DNA from: Nymphaea colorata | Lineage: Eukaryota > Streptophyta > Magnoliopsida > Nymphaeales > Nymphaeaceae | Length of the DNA: 64,000 nt | Assembly: GCF_008831285.2 (NCBI RefSeq) | Contig: NC_045145.1 | Coordinates: forward strand, 22,938,802-23,002,801 | Reading direction: 5' to 3' | Shown: piece by piece, positions 14,396-27,367 of the stretch | Numbering within the stretch: position 1 is the stretch's first letter | Layout: every line of letters begins with the position of its first letter | Program-made: the position numbers and the translations under genes | Notes under the pieces: generated by a model | Seen by the model: only the letters and a program-made list of their open reading frames with translations | Database searches by the model: none | Told to the model about the DNA's origin: nothing

Positions 14396-14445
14396 TTATT
14401 ATTATTATTATTATTATTGTTATATATATATATATATATATATAT
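14396..14445. repeat. compound (TTA)n-(TA)n microsatellite
   Basis: About eight TTA units followed by about thirteen TA units. Confidence 0.9.
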
Positions 14446-15102
14446 TAACACTAAACCCAAAAATATGGGCTCTCTCTGGCCTTTTATTGTATACATATAT
14501 ACAAGTTAGTGAATGCTGCCTCTGTTTTTTTTTTTTTTTGTTCATGACAGCCTATTAGGCCATTTAATTATTTGATCGGATTATATATATATATTATATA
14601 TATATTATAATTAAATGGTTATTTTTTATGTTTATGTTATATAAAACCATTGCAAAAGGTGCATTTGTGATGGTCAGTTCCTTGGCAATAGTTTTTAGTC
14701 ACAGAATGCATGTCTTGCGATAGTTATAATGATACAAAATATAAAAAAAAAATCATCCAGCCTCCAAAATTTACTTTGTTTATATATAAAAAAAAACATT
14801 TTACATATTACTGCCTCTTAAAATTTAAAATACAAATAAGTGTGCTCCTGGGTCAAAAATAGCCGCCTCTTAGTAAACCAAAAACGTTGCATTGCAGTCG
14901 GCATGGATGAAAAAAGGTCAGCTTGGAATCTATTGAAGTATTTGACCTATACCTTCTCATCAATACCATTACTTTGTAAATAATGGATTTATATTGAGAT
15001 TTATATTGACGTTTTATATTAACGTTTTAATCATTTCTTTCCATTTGCATCCATAGTCCGGCACCAATGGTGGTATGAGTGACTGATGCCGCGCTCTCAC
15101 CA

Positions 15103-15150
15103 CGATTTGGGGTGAGGAGTACCGGTCGATTTGGGGTGAGGAGTACCGGT
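15103..15150. repeat. 24-bp tandem duplication
   Basis: Two identical copies of a block starting cgatttggggtgaggagt, at 15103 and 15127. Confidence 0.85.
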
Positions 15151-16645
15151 CAACTAAAGTGTCGCACGTTTACTATTTGTAATTGACCAGATTTTTACCA
15201 ATATCTTATATGTAATCCTCTTGCTATAAGAAAACATGTACTAGTGGAGTAGGGCAGTCCGAAAAGATTTGACTGCCTGGTTGACGAAACGGTTGAAAAA
15301 TAAACCCGGATCAGTCTCATCACGTTATGAGAAGTACTGCTAGGGGTCTACTTTCTTTGATTGTGGGAGGCTACACTGATTAGGGTTGCAAACACGTCAA
15401 ATCAGGAACATGTGGTTGTGCCAAAATGCAATTCATATGCCAAGTGATGCTAAAGTTTTTGTACCAAATTTAGATCCATTTGCAACTCTTATCGCAACAA
15501 GAGAGCATTTCATTTGCCCCCGATATTAAATCTTTGGGATTTGAGATCCATAGATTCAATATCAAGCCTTCCCTGTTTGAATCTTAAATCGGACTTTTTC
15601 TCATTGTAAAAAAGTAAATTAAGGTTTTAAGTGAGGACTTTGAATTTAAAAAAAAAAATCAAGGGAACCTTGCCCAAGAACTCACAAGAACATCAATGGC
15701 CGAGAAGCACCAACATGTAAATAAATAAATAAAATAGCTCACCAAATGCTTACATAGCACCGGCATATAAATAAGTAATTTGTGTGTATGTTATAGGCAA
15801 TTGCCCACACAAGGTCACATGTGGGAAAAAGAAACATGGCATATACCTAATGCATGACATAATGATTCTAGTAAGTTCTTTAAGTTATATTATCTCAAAG
15901 TTCTTTTGAATAAAAACAAAATTTTGAACAATTATTCAAATTCAATCTTATTGATCTGGGAAATCATTTTAACACAAAAGAATCATTCTATTGCCTCACT
16001 TACATTTGCGACTTCCTATCTTATTATATATTGGAGAGGAATTGATTGTTCCGAATTTTTTTAATCGGATTCAACTTTTTCGTGTGAACAGAGATGCGAC
16101 TTCTGGTCGCGGTGCGTCAGAAGCAGGAGCGGAGTTGATCAACCCTTCTCTTCCGTTGCCACGTGTTGGTGGGGCGGGGCCCGCTTTAAATTGAAAGGAG
16201 ACACCAATGTCCAGTAACACGTGTTGATTAGACAGTGGCCCTATCTACAAATCGCGATCTTTGAAAAACTCATCAGGTCAGGAAATTTGTCATGATATTT
16301 TTGAAGATTTTGGAAAGGAAAAAAGAGAAACGACACTTTAGCTTCCTTTGCTTGAAGGAGTTTTCTATCCACTCTTTAGTGGGTGCACCATAGTTGGTTG
16401 GGTTGATGTGCAGGTGAAAATAGAGTTTTTGGCGCCATTTCTTTGGATTGTAACAAGCAGCACACATTATTTTTGAGTTGATGGAGTAACCGTAAATTTA
16501 CCCAAGACTCGTTGCGACCCTAAAGACAAAAGGAATAAGGTGGCCTACGACCTCTCACTCAAGCGCTCACTCCAAAGAAGTTTCCCGTCAAAATCTTAAT
16601 TTTTTTTTGAGGAAAATAATAGTCTTCCTCTACATTGACCTCTAA

Positions 16646-16826
16646 GGCCTCGTTTGATGCATATGAATCATGATAATTTTACCCGGTTCGTATGGCTTTC
16701 TCCTGCTTTTTCAAACACAGAGAATTTTACTGTGTTTTTCATTGAATTTGAAAAAAAAAATCCCATGCCTTTTTCCACGGTAATGTTTTCTTGAAAATTT
16801 TACCGTCCTGTGCATCAAACGTTACC
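16646..16826. mobile_element. Tourist-like MITE (PIF/Harbinger type) with TAA target duplication
   Basis: A 181-bp AT-rich element with terminal inverted repeats: ggcctcgtttgatgca at the left, against ggtaacgtttgatgca on the minus strand at the right. It is flanked on both sides by the trinucleotide TAA. Size, lack of coding capacity and the 3-bp TAA duplication match Tourist/PIF-Harbinger MITEs. Confidence 0.7.
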
Positions 16827-17689
16827 TAAACAATAACTTGGAAGTGACACTTTTTGAATCTTCAATTAAATTGGTGAAAATGATTTTATAGTCAATTTAT
16901 ATAATACTCCTATGTACTCAATCTAATTATTTCATGGACCCAAATAAGAGAGTAGGAAAGAGAAGACCTACTATGCATATTAATAGCTAGTCTACCAATG
17001 GCAATTTGGACCTTAATTTGGATCCTGGACTAAGGATCTCGATTTTTACTTAGCCACTGAATGATGAAGCCTGCCCCAAGGCTCCCATTTTCCGGGACCG
17101 TGCCTCTAGAGTTCTTGGCTGCATCGAGGCTTCGGTAAGTAACAAGCTGTCATCAATTCGACAAAACACATTCCACCTTTTTGTTATCTAAGAAAGTAGT
17201 ACCCATGAGAATTGAAATTAGACGCACCATCGACAACATATTGTTTCTATCAATCAACTCATGTGGTACTATTTTTAACATAAAAAAAAAATACAAAGAT
17301 CTTTCTGTTGAAGATAATATTGTTAATTTCATTGATTATGAGATATGGAGTCACACTCATTAGCGGCCAGTCAAGGACGGAGCAGGACAAATAGACCACA
17401 CCTTCAAACAGCGACCTAACAGGGATACTATGCATGAACGAGCACAAAAGAGTGTGTGCGTGGCCTAGCTATGCACACGTATTTGTTGTGTTTCAATTTC
17501 ATGAAATTATTACATATTTTCTTAAGGTACTTAAATACAAAGTTTATGCGCATATTTCATAAATTTGTGCTGCGTGTTGGTCGATAACCCATTTAAATTT
17601 TTAATTCGACTTTTGGTTTTTAAGATTTCAAAGTTGTTTCGAGAGGCATAGTGTAACTGGTTGTGTTGTTATGATATATATGATTGTAT

Positions 17690-17816
17690 ATATGATTGAG
17701 AAAGATATTGGCATTTTTTATTATGATTCACAAGAAACACATTCACCATTGTTATATGATTGAGAAAGAGATTGGCATTTTTTATTATGATTCACAAGAA
17801 ACACATTCACCATTAT
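17690..17816. repeat. 64-bp tandem duplication
   Basis: Two copies of a block starting tgattgagaaaga (17693 and 17757) differ at about one base (agatattgg versus agagattgg). The segment just before (17646-17670, ggcatagtgtaactggttg) resembles a SINE head. Confidence 0.85.
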
Positions 17817-18552
17817 AAACTAATAGAATAACAGGGGATATTGGCATTATTTAGAGCTTGACTTCATCTAAACAATATAATCCCAATAATGTTGTGAAGC
17901 ACTAAGAAGTTCAGAGTAGGTATACATTCACATCAGCAATATCTCATTTGAGTTAAATTGATAGATTCTTGGTTGGATCATAGTAGCAAAGTTTGCGGTA
18001 TGTGAACCGGACCCATGTGTACCTAATCGCATTTAGTAGAAATGATAACGAAACTTTAAGCGGGTCCTGATGATGGTCCACTTTCCCCATGTAGCTGTAC
18101 TGCGTTTAGTCTCGGGTCAAGTCCGAATTTGAATCGGCATTTGGGTGCTGCTCAATTCACAGATCTACCATCCGAGTCCAAGAACTTGTAATAGCCAGCT
18201 TTTGATCCATTCAGTTCGTGATCTGGAATTGCTTTTAGCTGGACTCAAACAATGATTTATGATTTGAAATCTTGATCTGACACAAATGATCCGATTAGTG
18301 TTGATTTGAAGGGCGTATTGAGTGAGTTGCTTGCGCCCACTGAGTGCACGCAACACATATACGTCAAAAGAAAAATATATTATATTTTTTAAATTTACTG
18401 TTTAAAAAAAATGTTTTCTTGAGTCTTCACTTTTTTCAATTTTCTTTTATATTTTTTACACAAAAAAGTTTTCCTTTTCTATTAATCAAGAGTATTTTTG
18501 TCAGTAACTATACTAGCGCACGAAATTTTCGTGCACCAATATGGCGACATAA

Positions 18553-18559
<7 letters not shown>

Positions 18560-18589
<30 letters not shown>
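18560..18589. repeat. (AT)n microsatellite
   Basis: About 15 units, preceded by a short (CA)n stretch. Confidence 0.9.
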
Positions 18590-18591
<2 letters not shown>

Positions 18592-18660
18592 TAAGAGCTC
18601 AAGATTTATGTTTGTATGTTTTTCATTTTATTTGTGGCTAAATCTTCTTTCTGGGTTTTG

Positions 18661-18694
18661 GAGTGAGCAGGAAGACTATTTCATCCAATTTACT
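18661..18694 (-). repeat. SINE 3'-end remnant
   Basis: The minus strand reads ggatgaaatagtcttcctgc followed by tcactc, matching the 3' motif of the SINE-like copies at 19.6 and 27.4 kb. No tRNA-like head was found next to it. Confidence 0.4.
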
Positions 18695-19398
18695 TTCGAT
18701 GTCTTGAGATGATACTTCTGCTATGCTTCAACTTGCATATTGTCTCCCTTTTTACCTTTTGACAACAAAGAAGGTCAAAACAGAAGTTGGTTGTTTACCA
18801 ATCTCTGCCTCATCTACTGCACCAATTCTTTGAGAATGAATAAATCTTCTTTCTTCGTTATATAATTGACCGACCAAAGTTTGATGGGGCATTCAAAGCA
18901 TGGAGATTCGCATAATAGGGAAACTGTTTACAAATTGTTATTTAGATTTAATAAGGTGGATGACTCCAGAGTTGTCTCACTCAATATGTTGGAAGAATAA
19001 GTGGACGTATTTATATTACAAAAAGTATTCTTAAAATGGCAACACATGAATGTTATTACCTATTTAAACAAATCATTTGCAAGTGTTCATATTTCTGTTC
19101 ACACATTTTAGGTATTTCTTTCATATACTTACATAAGTTTGAGAAAGTTAGGCCTTGAGAGTGACAGAGGCAAAGGCCCTAAAGCAATGTCATCCATTAT
19201 TGAGGTCAGAGCTTATCAATCATTTTTGAGTTGCATCTGACATGGTGCCCCCACAGATGAGACTTCATTAAAAGGTCACAGACTCAAACGTGAGATTCAA
19301 AATAATTGGTTCTCTCTCTACTCAAAGACGCATGTTCTTGGTTTGTGGTGACAAAATGACACTTACAAAATTTGACAACAACAAAATTTATACATATC

Positions 19399-19632
19399 TG
19401 AGGGGATTGGCGCAATGGTTGGGACTGGGCTAGTAGGTAGCCGGTTTTCATTTTGAATCCCCAAGATATCAACTCTTTTATGATGTAAAACAAAGGTCAT
19501 TGACACACAAGTTGAAGTGCGGTGATGGTGTCCTTCTGAGATACCGAAGGGACCCCGAGGTGATAAGGGGTTGAGTAGATGTTTTGGCTCTTTTGGATGG
19601 TAAATGAAATACTCTTTCTACTAACCAAAGAA
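19399..19632 (+). mobile_element. tRNA-derived SINE-like element
   Basis: The head contains a pol III A-box-like word ttggcgcaatgg (19407) and, about 45 bp later, a degenerate B-box-like ttttgaatcc (19451). The head aligns with the two minus-strand copies near 20.4 and 27.5 kb. The 3' end holds aaatgaaatactctttctac, the same 3' motif as in the 27.4-kb copy. The total of about 230 bp suits a plant SINE. Confidence 0.5.
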
Positions 19633-20339
19633 AACAAATTAATGCACATTATTTCAGTGTTAATAACTTAAGGACTGACCGGTTATTGCTTTAATCCTCT
19701 AGCGTTGGTCTTCTCATGGTCAAATGAGAATTGAAAACTTGATCAAGTGCTCCTTTCCAGTTGCACCGACTATTAGGATTTTTTTTTATTTTCCATCATT
19801 TATTTTTCTTACATTTTTTTTTCTAATATTTTGTGAGAAGTTTTAGACATGTATTGAAGAATTTTAAAAATCTTTGAAGAATTTAAGGGTAGTTGCCTAA
19901 CTGATTAATTGTCCTGGTTATTTGCTTATTAACCTTTTGTAACTCGTGTTTTTCAGGGTTCTCTGCACACGCTGAAGTGAAAATATGCCAAAATCTCTCG
20001 ATCGGGGTGCGGTTTTTTAAAGTCACAATCCCAAAAATAATAAAAATAATAATAACGAAAGGTAAGGAATGATACTCAAAACAAAAATAAACTAAAAGGC
20101 ATTCAAACTTCTCACTCACAATGTAGTGCAGCTTCCACGATCATCAACTGAAAGCATCTTTATCATAACCTACGGATTAAGAAGAAACCCCGGGAAAAAT
20201 ACTTCTATGCATGTTAGGATGTGCAAAATAAATTAAGAAAAACAACCCACTTTTTGAAATATAATAAAATATTTTTCTTGTGAGTAAGAGGTTAACAACC
20301 TATCCTGAAAAAGAAGTTTGAAGGCCTCATTTTCCCGCC

Positions 20340-20486
20340 GTTCCCCTTACTTTCGGCAATCTTGGTCTTCATCGGTACACTTTTCAGCTTAAGTGTCACG
20401 AAGCATTATGCCCATAAGAATCGAATTAGAGACATGGTTCGTTATCGGTCTCCAGTCCAACTACCTATGCTATGCCCTTTGAGGCA
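20340..20486 (-). mobile_element. SINE-like element, 5' part
   Basis: On the minus strand it starts aaagggcatagcataggtag and carries a B-box-like taattcgattctt about 45 bp further in, aligning with the head of the 27.5-kb copy. The 3' part is not clear. Confidence 0.45.
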
Positions 20487-20987
20487 AATATGAAACCATT
20501 TAAAAAAGAAAAAAATTGCGGCGCTTAAACAACACACTTTGAAGCATATTTCTTTTGGAATATTCCCACAAACTTTTCTTCTTATGCCTTCCATTGTAAT
20601 GAAAAGGGAGGGGGCTTATATAAGCGCGCTTTCATTGGTGAGTTGCAAAAGTTGGAAAAAGCAGAAACTGTATCAAATCTACCTACTTTTGTCACTAAGA
20701 TGCAAGTTTGGTGGTGCTGTTGTTTCTTTTTCTTTCGATGAGAAGGAAGATGAGCTCGGACCACCTATTCTTTTTAACGATAAGGGCGAGCTCCGACCAC
20801 CAAGCTTTACGAAAGGCAGCTGTTATATCAACACCAAAAAGTCACATACAATGAAAGAAACTGCACGAATGCTTCTGTTGCCATTGTTATAAAGTTGGAT
20901 GTAAGACTTTTTAGATTGGAAAGAACAAATTATGTATGATATATGTATACATAAGATTTGTCAATTTCTCTATCGGGTTGGAATAGC

Positions 20988-21215
20988 AAATCTTCCAGCC
21001 TCTCACAAGTGTATGATTGAATGTATTTCAACATGGCCGGAGGATTTCAACTCATTCATTAAATCTTCCAGCTTCTCACAAGTGTATGATAGAATGGATT
21101 TATAGATGGCCAGAGGATTTCAGCTCATTCATTCGTGTGTGTGTGTGTGTGTGTGTACAAAAGAAATCTTCCAACCTCTGGCAAGTGTTCAAGATGGCCA
21201 GAGGATTTCAGCTCA
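20988..21215. repeat. three-copy degenerate tandem repeat with embedded (GT)n
   Basis: Units begin aaatcttccagcc-like at 20988, 21061 and 21164, and end ggaggatttcaactcattca-like. A (GT)12 tract (21134-21157) separates copies two and three, and copy three is shortened. Confidence 0.8.
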
Positions 21216-24200
21216 TATATATATATATATAGGAATTGAAATCAATCAACTGCCAGACAGAGGTAAACATTTAAAAACCACCGCAAAAATATTTGTAAAG
21301 GTTTATAGTGTATTGATGGTGCTTATAATGATGGTTTAAAATGCTTTTAGCAACATCTAAAAGCTTACTGTTAATTTCAAGGAAGATTTACTAGACAAAT
21401 ATTGAAAATCATATTCTTCATAAAAAAATTTATAAGGATGGAAGCTTCTTTGAATGAATTAAAAGGGAACTTAGTCCACTAACTGACTAAGGATTTTCAG
21501 CTTAAAAAGATTTCAAAAGTTAAATACCATAATAATAATAATAATAATGAAATAATGATACTAATAATTAGAGGTTTCCACGATATGTATCGTCTCGTTG
21601 GGAGGCAACTATTATGATACCGGACAAACCATTATTTTCTTCAAAAAAAAAAAAAAATTTCCTTAAAGTGGAATAGACGAAATAATCTCATTTCCCCACA
21701 AAAGAAGAATGAAATTGGCAACTAAGCAAATGGAGAAAAGTATCAACTAGGCAAAAACTCAAGTTTCAAAGGAAAATATATACAGTTCTATTTTTTGCTA
21801 CACTGTGAATTTCTAGCTTTATTATTAGATACAATTGGAGGACGTTTGATTAAAAAAGAACATGATGTGCATGAAACATATATTCCTAATCTACATAATC
21901 TCAAAAAATCTTGTTCGTGTTTTAGGAAACATAATGTAATTATAGATGGTATTCTTAGATTTAATAACCAGATGTTAGATATGATCACACTATCTTTCCG
22001 GAAAGATGACCAGAGTCTTTTTGAATCATTTGTTGTAAGACTATATTATTATAAAACAATGTCATTCCTTGTATCAAACACTTATTTAGGGTCACTTTCA
22101 AATTTAAATATACCAGAAGTTTGTCTTGTTTTACCAAAATTTTGAGGTTTTTTTCTCTTTCATTTTCATAATTTAAATTAAAGACTTCCGGGGAGCGAAG
22201 AACATAGATTTGAAAAACCAGCAACAGCAATTGATTCCACCACTTCCGTTTTTTTTTTTTTTAAGCAATTTGATTATGATAAGAACAGGTCTCTATAATG
22301 CGATCCAACTCACGCAGATACATCCCCTTCTTAGAATAAAAGGGCAGGTATTATTTTGAAAGGGACTTCTCCTTCACTGCAGAGAAATTGAAAAAACTTC
22401 AACACATTCATCTGGGAGCTCCTGTTCTGGAATTATTAATTGTGCATCAGATCTGTTTCCTGGACATTCTTGTTTGATTCGTTCATTGAAATTTTATATG
22501 TACTACATCATAAGATTTAAAGGAAAAAATCATTGAATTTTTAAAAGGCAAATTTGTTTCATGGTGCTAGGTTTGTCGGTTTAATCAAAACTAAATTTTT
22601 GCATTTCTCTTTCAACTCTATAATTATATGAGTATTCTTCACTCCGGAAAACTATTTTTAGGTGGCCGGAAAAGTCAGCCGGCCCCGTTCCTCTTGGGTT
22701 TCGTGCTTTAGAGACGTCGTAATCTTGTGGGCGTGCGCGCGTGCCGCGTATCTTTTGTCTATTCTGAAAGGGAACGGCCGACGACTGCGCAGTCGACAAG
22801 CTTCCGGCGAGGAAGAAGATAATGGATGTTTGGAGTGAAGGCGATTATTTAAAAAGGGAGGAAAGGGACGGAAGAGGAGCGATCAGTCCTCGCACCTACC
22901 ATCAATGGGTGGGACATGCAACTCCACCAACTCTGGACACCAGCCCATGCTTCTCTCCCTTTCTTCCCTTCTTTTTATTATCATCATTGTTGTTATTGTT
23001 ATTTAATTTGATTGCATCACTTTCAATCATCCTCTCCACCACCGTCACTACATGTCGATGCTTTTGTTTCGTTTTTCATAGAAAAAAATATTTATATTGA
23101 TGAAAAAGTTAATTTTCTATACTGGAATAACTTTTTTTATTGTTTTGCGATAGATGCAGCTAGCTCGAGTTTGATTTCCCATGAATGTTTGATTTTCAGG
23201 GGATTCGAAATCCAGCAAATTGTAAATTTCAGCATGGACTTCAAATCTATTCTATTTTGTAAAAAAAATGCAGATTTGGGTTCCCTCTTTTTTTTCTAGG
23301 GGTGTGGGGGCGGCATCGGACCTCAAATCTATAGTTTGATAATGAAACGTAAACATAAAGTTGTTTGGCAATGAGAATAGAAGCAAGCTATTTGATTCTG
23401 TGGCAGATTCATGTAACACTTGTTCATAGAAAAACCTCCTCAATGCGCCGGCCAACCGCCATTCCTCTCTCTTTTGAGTCCGACCACTTTTCCGGCATGT
23501 TTTCCGGGTTAGTTGTTGCTGCCGCAACCAAAATGGACAAACTCTCCCCTCACCTTCACAAACCCCCAAGACTAGAGCCTTCTCTGGATTGCATCCATCC
23601 TGAATCTAATCTAAGGATCATAGGTAATCGCCAAAAAATTACAAGAAGGTGTCTGGCTTTTAAACAAATAATAAAATACGCCTGACATTTCAAAATTAAT
23701 AAATGGTTTCTCACTTTTGATTGAAATTTTCAAAAACCGTCTATTTTACATTTGATGATGTCAAAGTAGGGTGACCGATCTCCAAGCAGTCTTGCATTGA
23801 TTGACATAAAATAACGAACGTATCCTCGTAAGGATAAAACTGTCTTTCATCTTCCAAAGGAAGAGTGATTTTGTATGAAGGGTATTTTATCAATTTATTT
23901 CTAAAGTTCATGCTTTTTATAAATAAGCACATCTTTTGAGAATTTTTTTTCAAAAAAATTGAAAACCTGTATTAATTTTCAAAACTCGAACACTGATTCG
24001 TTATTCAATCAAATGTTAGACATGTTTTGTTATATTTATATATTTAAAATATGCGAAATAGTTAAAGTATGACACCCCTATTAAACAACTTAATTGTGAA
24101 AGAAAGTAACTCTATCCAATGTTATAAGACTTTCTAGGTACTCTAAATGCATGAACTTTGCAAGATAAAGTTTAGTAATCGAGTTAAAATAAGGTGTTTG

Positions 24201-24499
24201 TTAAGAAGAACATTATGTTCTTGAAACATATGTTTTCGCTTTCGCGATGAGAGAAACAAACTTGCTACATTTATTACCCTAAAACATAGTTCTCTTACTT
24301 GAAACATAGTTTCGCTCAATCATGAATCATAGGAACACATTATATCGTCACATTCAATCATGAATTTAATTTATAAAGGAAACTTAATCTGACCATTTCT
24401 TGGAGGTTTTCTAGTCTTTATACTGAGCTCCTAGCTAGCCCTACGAAAATGGACCCAATGCCTGAGCTTGACCTGTGAGGGACACCATTCCTAGCGTCG

Positions 24500-24555
24500 G
24501 TGTGATCGCCATAATTCATGACTCAATGTGTGATCGCCATAATTCATGACTCAAT
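24500..24555. repeat. 28-bp tandem duplication
   Basis: Two identical copies of a block starting gtgtgatcgccataattcat, at 24500 and 24528. Confidence 0.85.
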
Positions 24556-25074
24556 CTCTATCATCTATTTAAGGAGTGAGACAACTGTGGATGTTGAATT
24601 TTTGAAAATGGACCACCCTTTTTTTCTTTTCTCTTTTCAATCAACATCGTTAAATGGAAATATACAGGAGCGGCCGTGTTCCTTTAGACAGGAGTGCAGT
24701 TAGAAATTTTTCATGTGGATAGGCTAATTAAAGTTTTTAAATTTTGACAGCGTTTTTTTTTTTTACAACAATAAGTTAGGCTTAAGCAGAATCCCACTTG
24801 AAATTAGATACAGAAAATATATGTTAATTTTGGTAGAATTAAATTTGGTCCACCATGAAATGATCGCTATTGATTTGTCCTTTGGGCACTGTTTGAGGTC
24901 ACCGTTCAAGCTACACGTGCACTTGAATAGGCTAAGAGGGACCCCCATGCATCGATCATTCCGTACGTGCACGGATAGGGATGCAAACAGCTCCGTATAA
25001 AATATATATAATTTAAAAAATATATATATTTCAACTTTTCAAATACTACAAAATAATTTAAAAATAAGAAATTT

Positions 25075-25231
25075 AAGGGTCATTTAGCAAATAGAATACT
25101 TTGTGGATGTTATATGAATATGTCATCAAGATTTATAGACACCTAATTGTAGTGTTTTATGAATTCGTTTCAATCTTTGAGGTAGATTCATCGAATTGTC
25201 ATAGAATGTTCCAACTGCCAAACAACCTTTA
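25075..25231. mobile_element. possible short MITE
   Basis: About 157 bp with degenerate inverted ends (aagggtcatttagcaaatag against aaaggttgtttggcagttgg on the minus strand), flanked by ttaa on both sides. Weak, because the ends match only partly. Confidence 0.35.
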
Positions 25232-25377
25232 AGAACTTACTTGGCATGCTCGTTGTATTTTTTCATGTATTTGAGAACATATCTAATGTATATGTAACAC
25301 TGGATTTGTTTCTTAGACTATGTGTTTAAAGAATATAATGTTTTTCTTATCAGACAATCTTTCGTTTGGGGTCTTTT

Positions 25378-25460
25378 GGCAGTAAGAATACCTTCGTTCA
25401 TGAATCTATCTCAATTTTGAAGACATTCATAAAAAAAACACTAGAGTCTTCTTACTGCCA
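25378..25460. repeat. short hairpin, MITE-like
   Basis: Inverted repeat with arms ggcagtaagaatac (25378) and ggcagtaagaagac on the minus strand (ending 25460), 13 of 14 bases paired, around an AT-rich loop of about 55 nt. Confidence 0.5.
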
Positions 25461-25588
25461 GGTGATCGACACATGCGTAAGCTTATGCAAGAAAATAGCC
25501 GATGCCAATACAAGTTGAACTCAGCTACCAGTAAACCAACTGAAGATTCAAGATCCACTAAATTTTCTTCTCTATCCTTCAAATGGCA

Positions 25589-26479
25589 TGTAGTGGCGGA
25601 TCTAAAAATTTTTTTAAAAACCTACTCGTTCGAAGAGCACTTATATGCATGACAGAGCAAATATTTAAAAATGTTGATGTGAAAATAAAGAAACATTGGC
25701 ACAGAACCACATGAAAGATTGTGATTTGAGAAGGGCAGATGAACACGATTGTTCACGTCCATAATACTCATTTATTTGGTTATGTACAGCGAGTGGTCAG
25801 TTCATGGGGGCGGGCGTGAGTCAAAGCTATTGATTGGCACAATCATTTGCCCCAGAGAGGAAGTGTCACACGGCAAGTCCCTTGTTGATATCGATTTCTT
25901 TTGCTCGGAGATTGAGCAACTAACTTGTAATGCCAGTGTTGGCCTCATTCAACGGATTGGATTCGGGTCGAGTTCATCTTATGTAAATTATTTGGCTTTA
26001 AATTTCACAATACAGACTTCTTTTCATTTCTTTTCTTTTGTAACCAAATCACCTGCATAAGATCTTATATTTTATATATTATCGAGTTTTACTTGAATGT
26101 CAAACTCAAATTCGGATTCGCCTGTGGATCTGCATATACCAAATCCAAATCTGATCAGTAATTGGATTCAACCAAAAAGATAAGCATATAACTTGAGATC
26201 GCATCCATACTCAAATATATCCAACTCACATTCCCAGTGAAGTTAAGAAACTGAACCTTTTAATAAATTTGTTGAGAATGATAAAAATATTAAATTTCGT
26301 TGAATACGGCCCAAGAGCTTTGGATCCCATTAGACATCACTCCCTGAGGGGCCCGCATGTGGTCAGGTGTGGGACCCACAAAATGCATTTATTTTCACAT
26401 TGCTTCCTTCAAATATTTTTTTGACTATTTACATATATTAGTGTCCCCTCCAACCAAAATTTCTGGCTCCGCCACTACA
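25589..26479. mobile_element. non-autonomous DNA transposon with GTGGCGGA termini
   Basis: An approximately 890-bp segment bounded by inverted ends: tgtagtggcggatctaaaaa at 25589, and tgtagtggcggagccagaaa on the minus strand ending at 26479. The inner part has no credible long reading frame and includes low-complexity text built on aatccaaatc/ggattcgg words (about 25950-26230), probably a nested older repeat. No clear target-site duplication was seen. Confidence 0.55.
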
Positions 26480-27273
26480 CAGAAGCAATGTCTTCTTACC
26501 GCAACGATCAAAGTATACCGCTGATCCACGCCAATCTGAGATCCGAGTCTATGAAACATAGCTTTACTTTTCGAGCATCGGATTCTTGACCTTTCTTCAA
26601 CTTGGAGTCATAATTGATAACCTAGCCAAGTGGATGGAGCTCTTGGCTCAGTGCCTCTTTGTAAAGAGTGCCAGATTCTCAATGATCAAGTATAAGGAGC
26701 TATTTCCCTAGCTGAGACCCCAAAGATATTTTGGTCACCTGATCTTAGCCATTTCATGCAGTGGCAATCAAGAGCATTTGTGGGTCATAAATGTGAGCTA
26801 ATGGCTGCAAGGAGCCATTGATTATGAGCCCAAACTGGTAGACCCCTCCAATTGAGTCATCATCCCCTCTTGAAGGGCAACAGATTGTGACAGTTTACCT
26901 TCTCCACCAGGCCTCTGATGATCATTGATGTGGGTCGTCTGCTCCATTGAGAAAAGAGGGTCCGGCATAAAATAATTTTTGAAGTTTGGCATCTTGTTTT
27001 GTTTCTTTAATGGTGACATTGAGAGGATATCTAGGAAGAATCCAGTTTTGCATTACAGACTATTTTCTCAATGAAAACTTGGAAATATCTTGTAACTATT
27101 ATTCTTTAAGCAAAAGGAGTAGAGATCACAAGTTCAGCTAAGATCACAAGTTTTTATATTTATGACATGTTATTTCTTAGTAGCGATACTCCATTTTGGC
27201 TCAAGTTCTGTATTCGTCACATGCTAATCATATCAAACCAATGATTTACAGCATAGATTTGTTTGTTGCCTAG

Positions 27274-27275
<2 letters not shown>

Positions 27276-27323
<48 letters not shown>
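27276..27323. repeat. compound (TA)n-(TG)n microsatellite
   Basis: About 18 TA units pass into about six TG units, directly beside the SINE-like copy at 27.4 kb. Confidence 0.9.
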
Positions 27324-27367
27324 TATAAAGCTGTCATTCATAGTCTTAGTGAAATCCAAGAGTATTC

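Noticed and set aside
21795-22145. 116-codon plus-strand frame overlapped by an 81-codon minus-strand frame
   Set aside because: AT-rich chance frame with no recognisable motif.
22822-23100. 92-codon plus-strand frame near a locally GC-rich stretch
   Set aside because: The leucine-rich second half comes from tta/ttg low complexity; no family recognised and no exon partners found.
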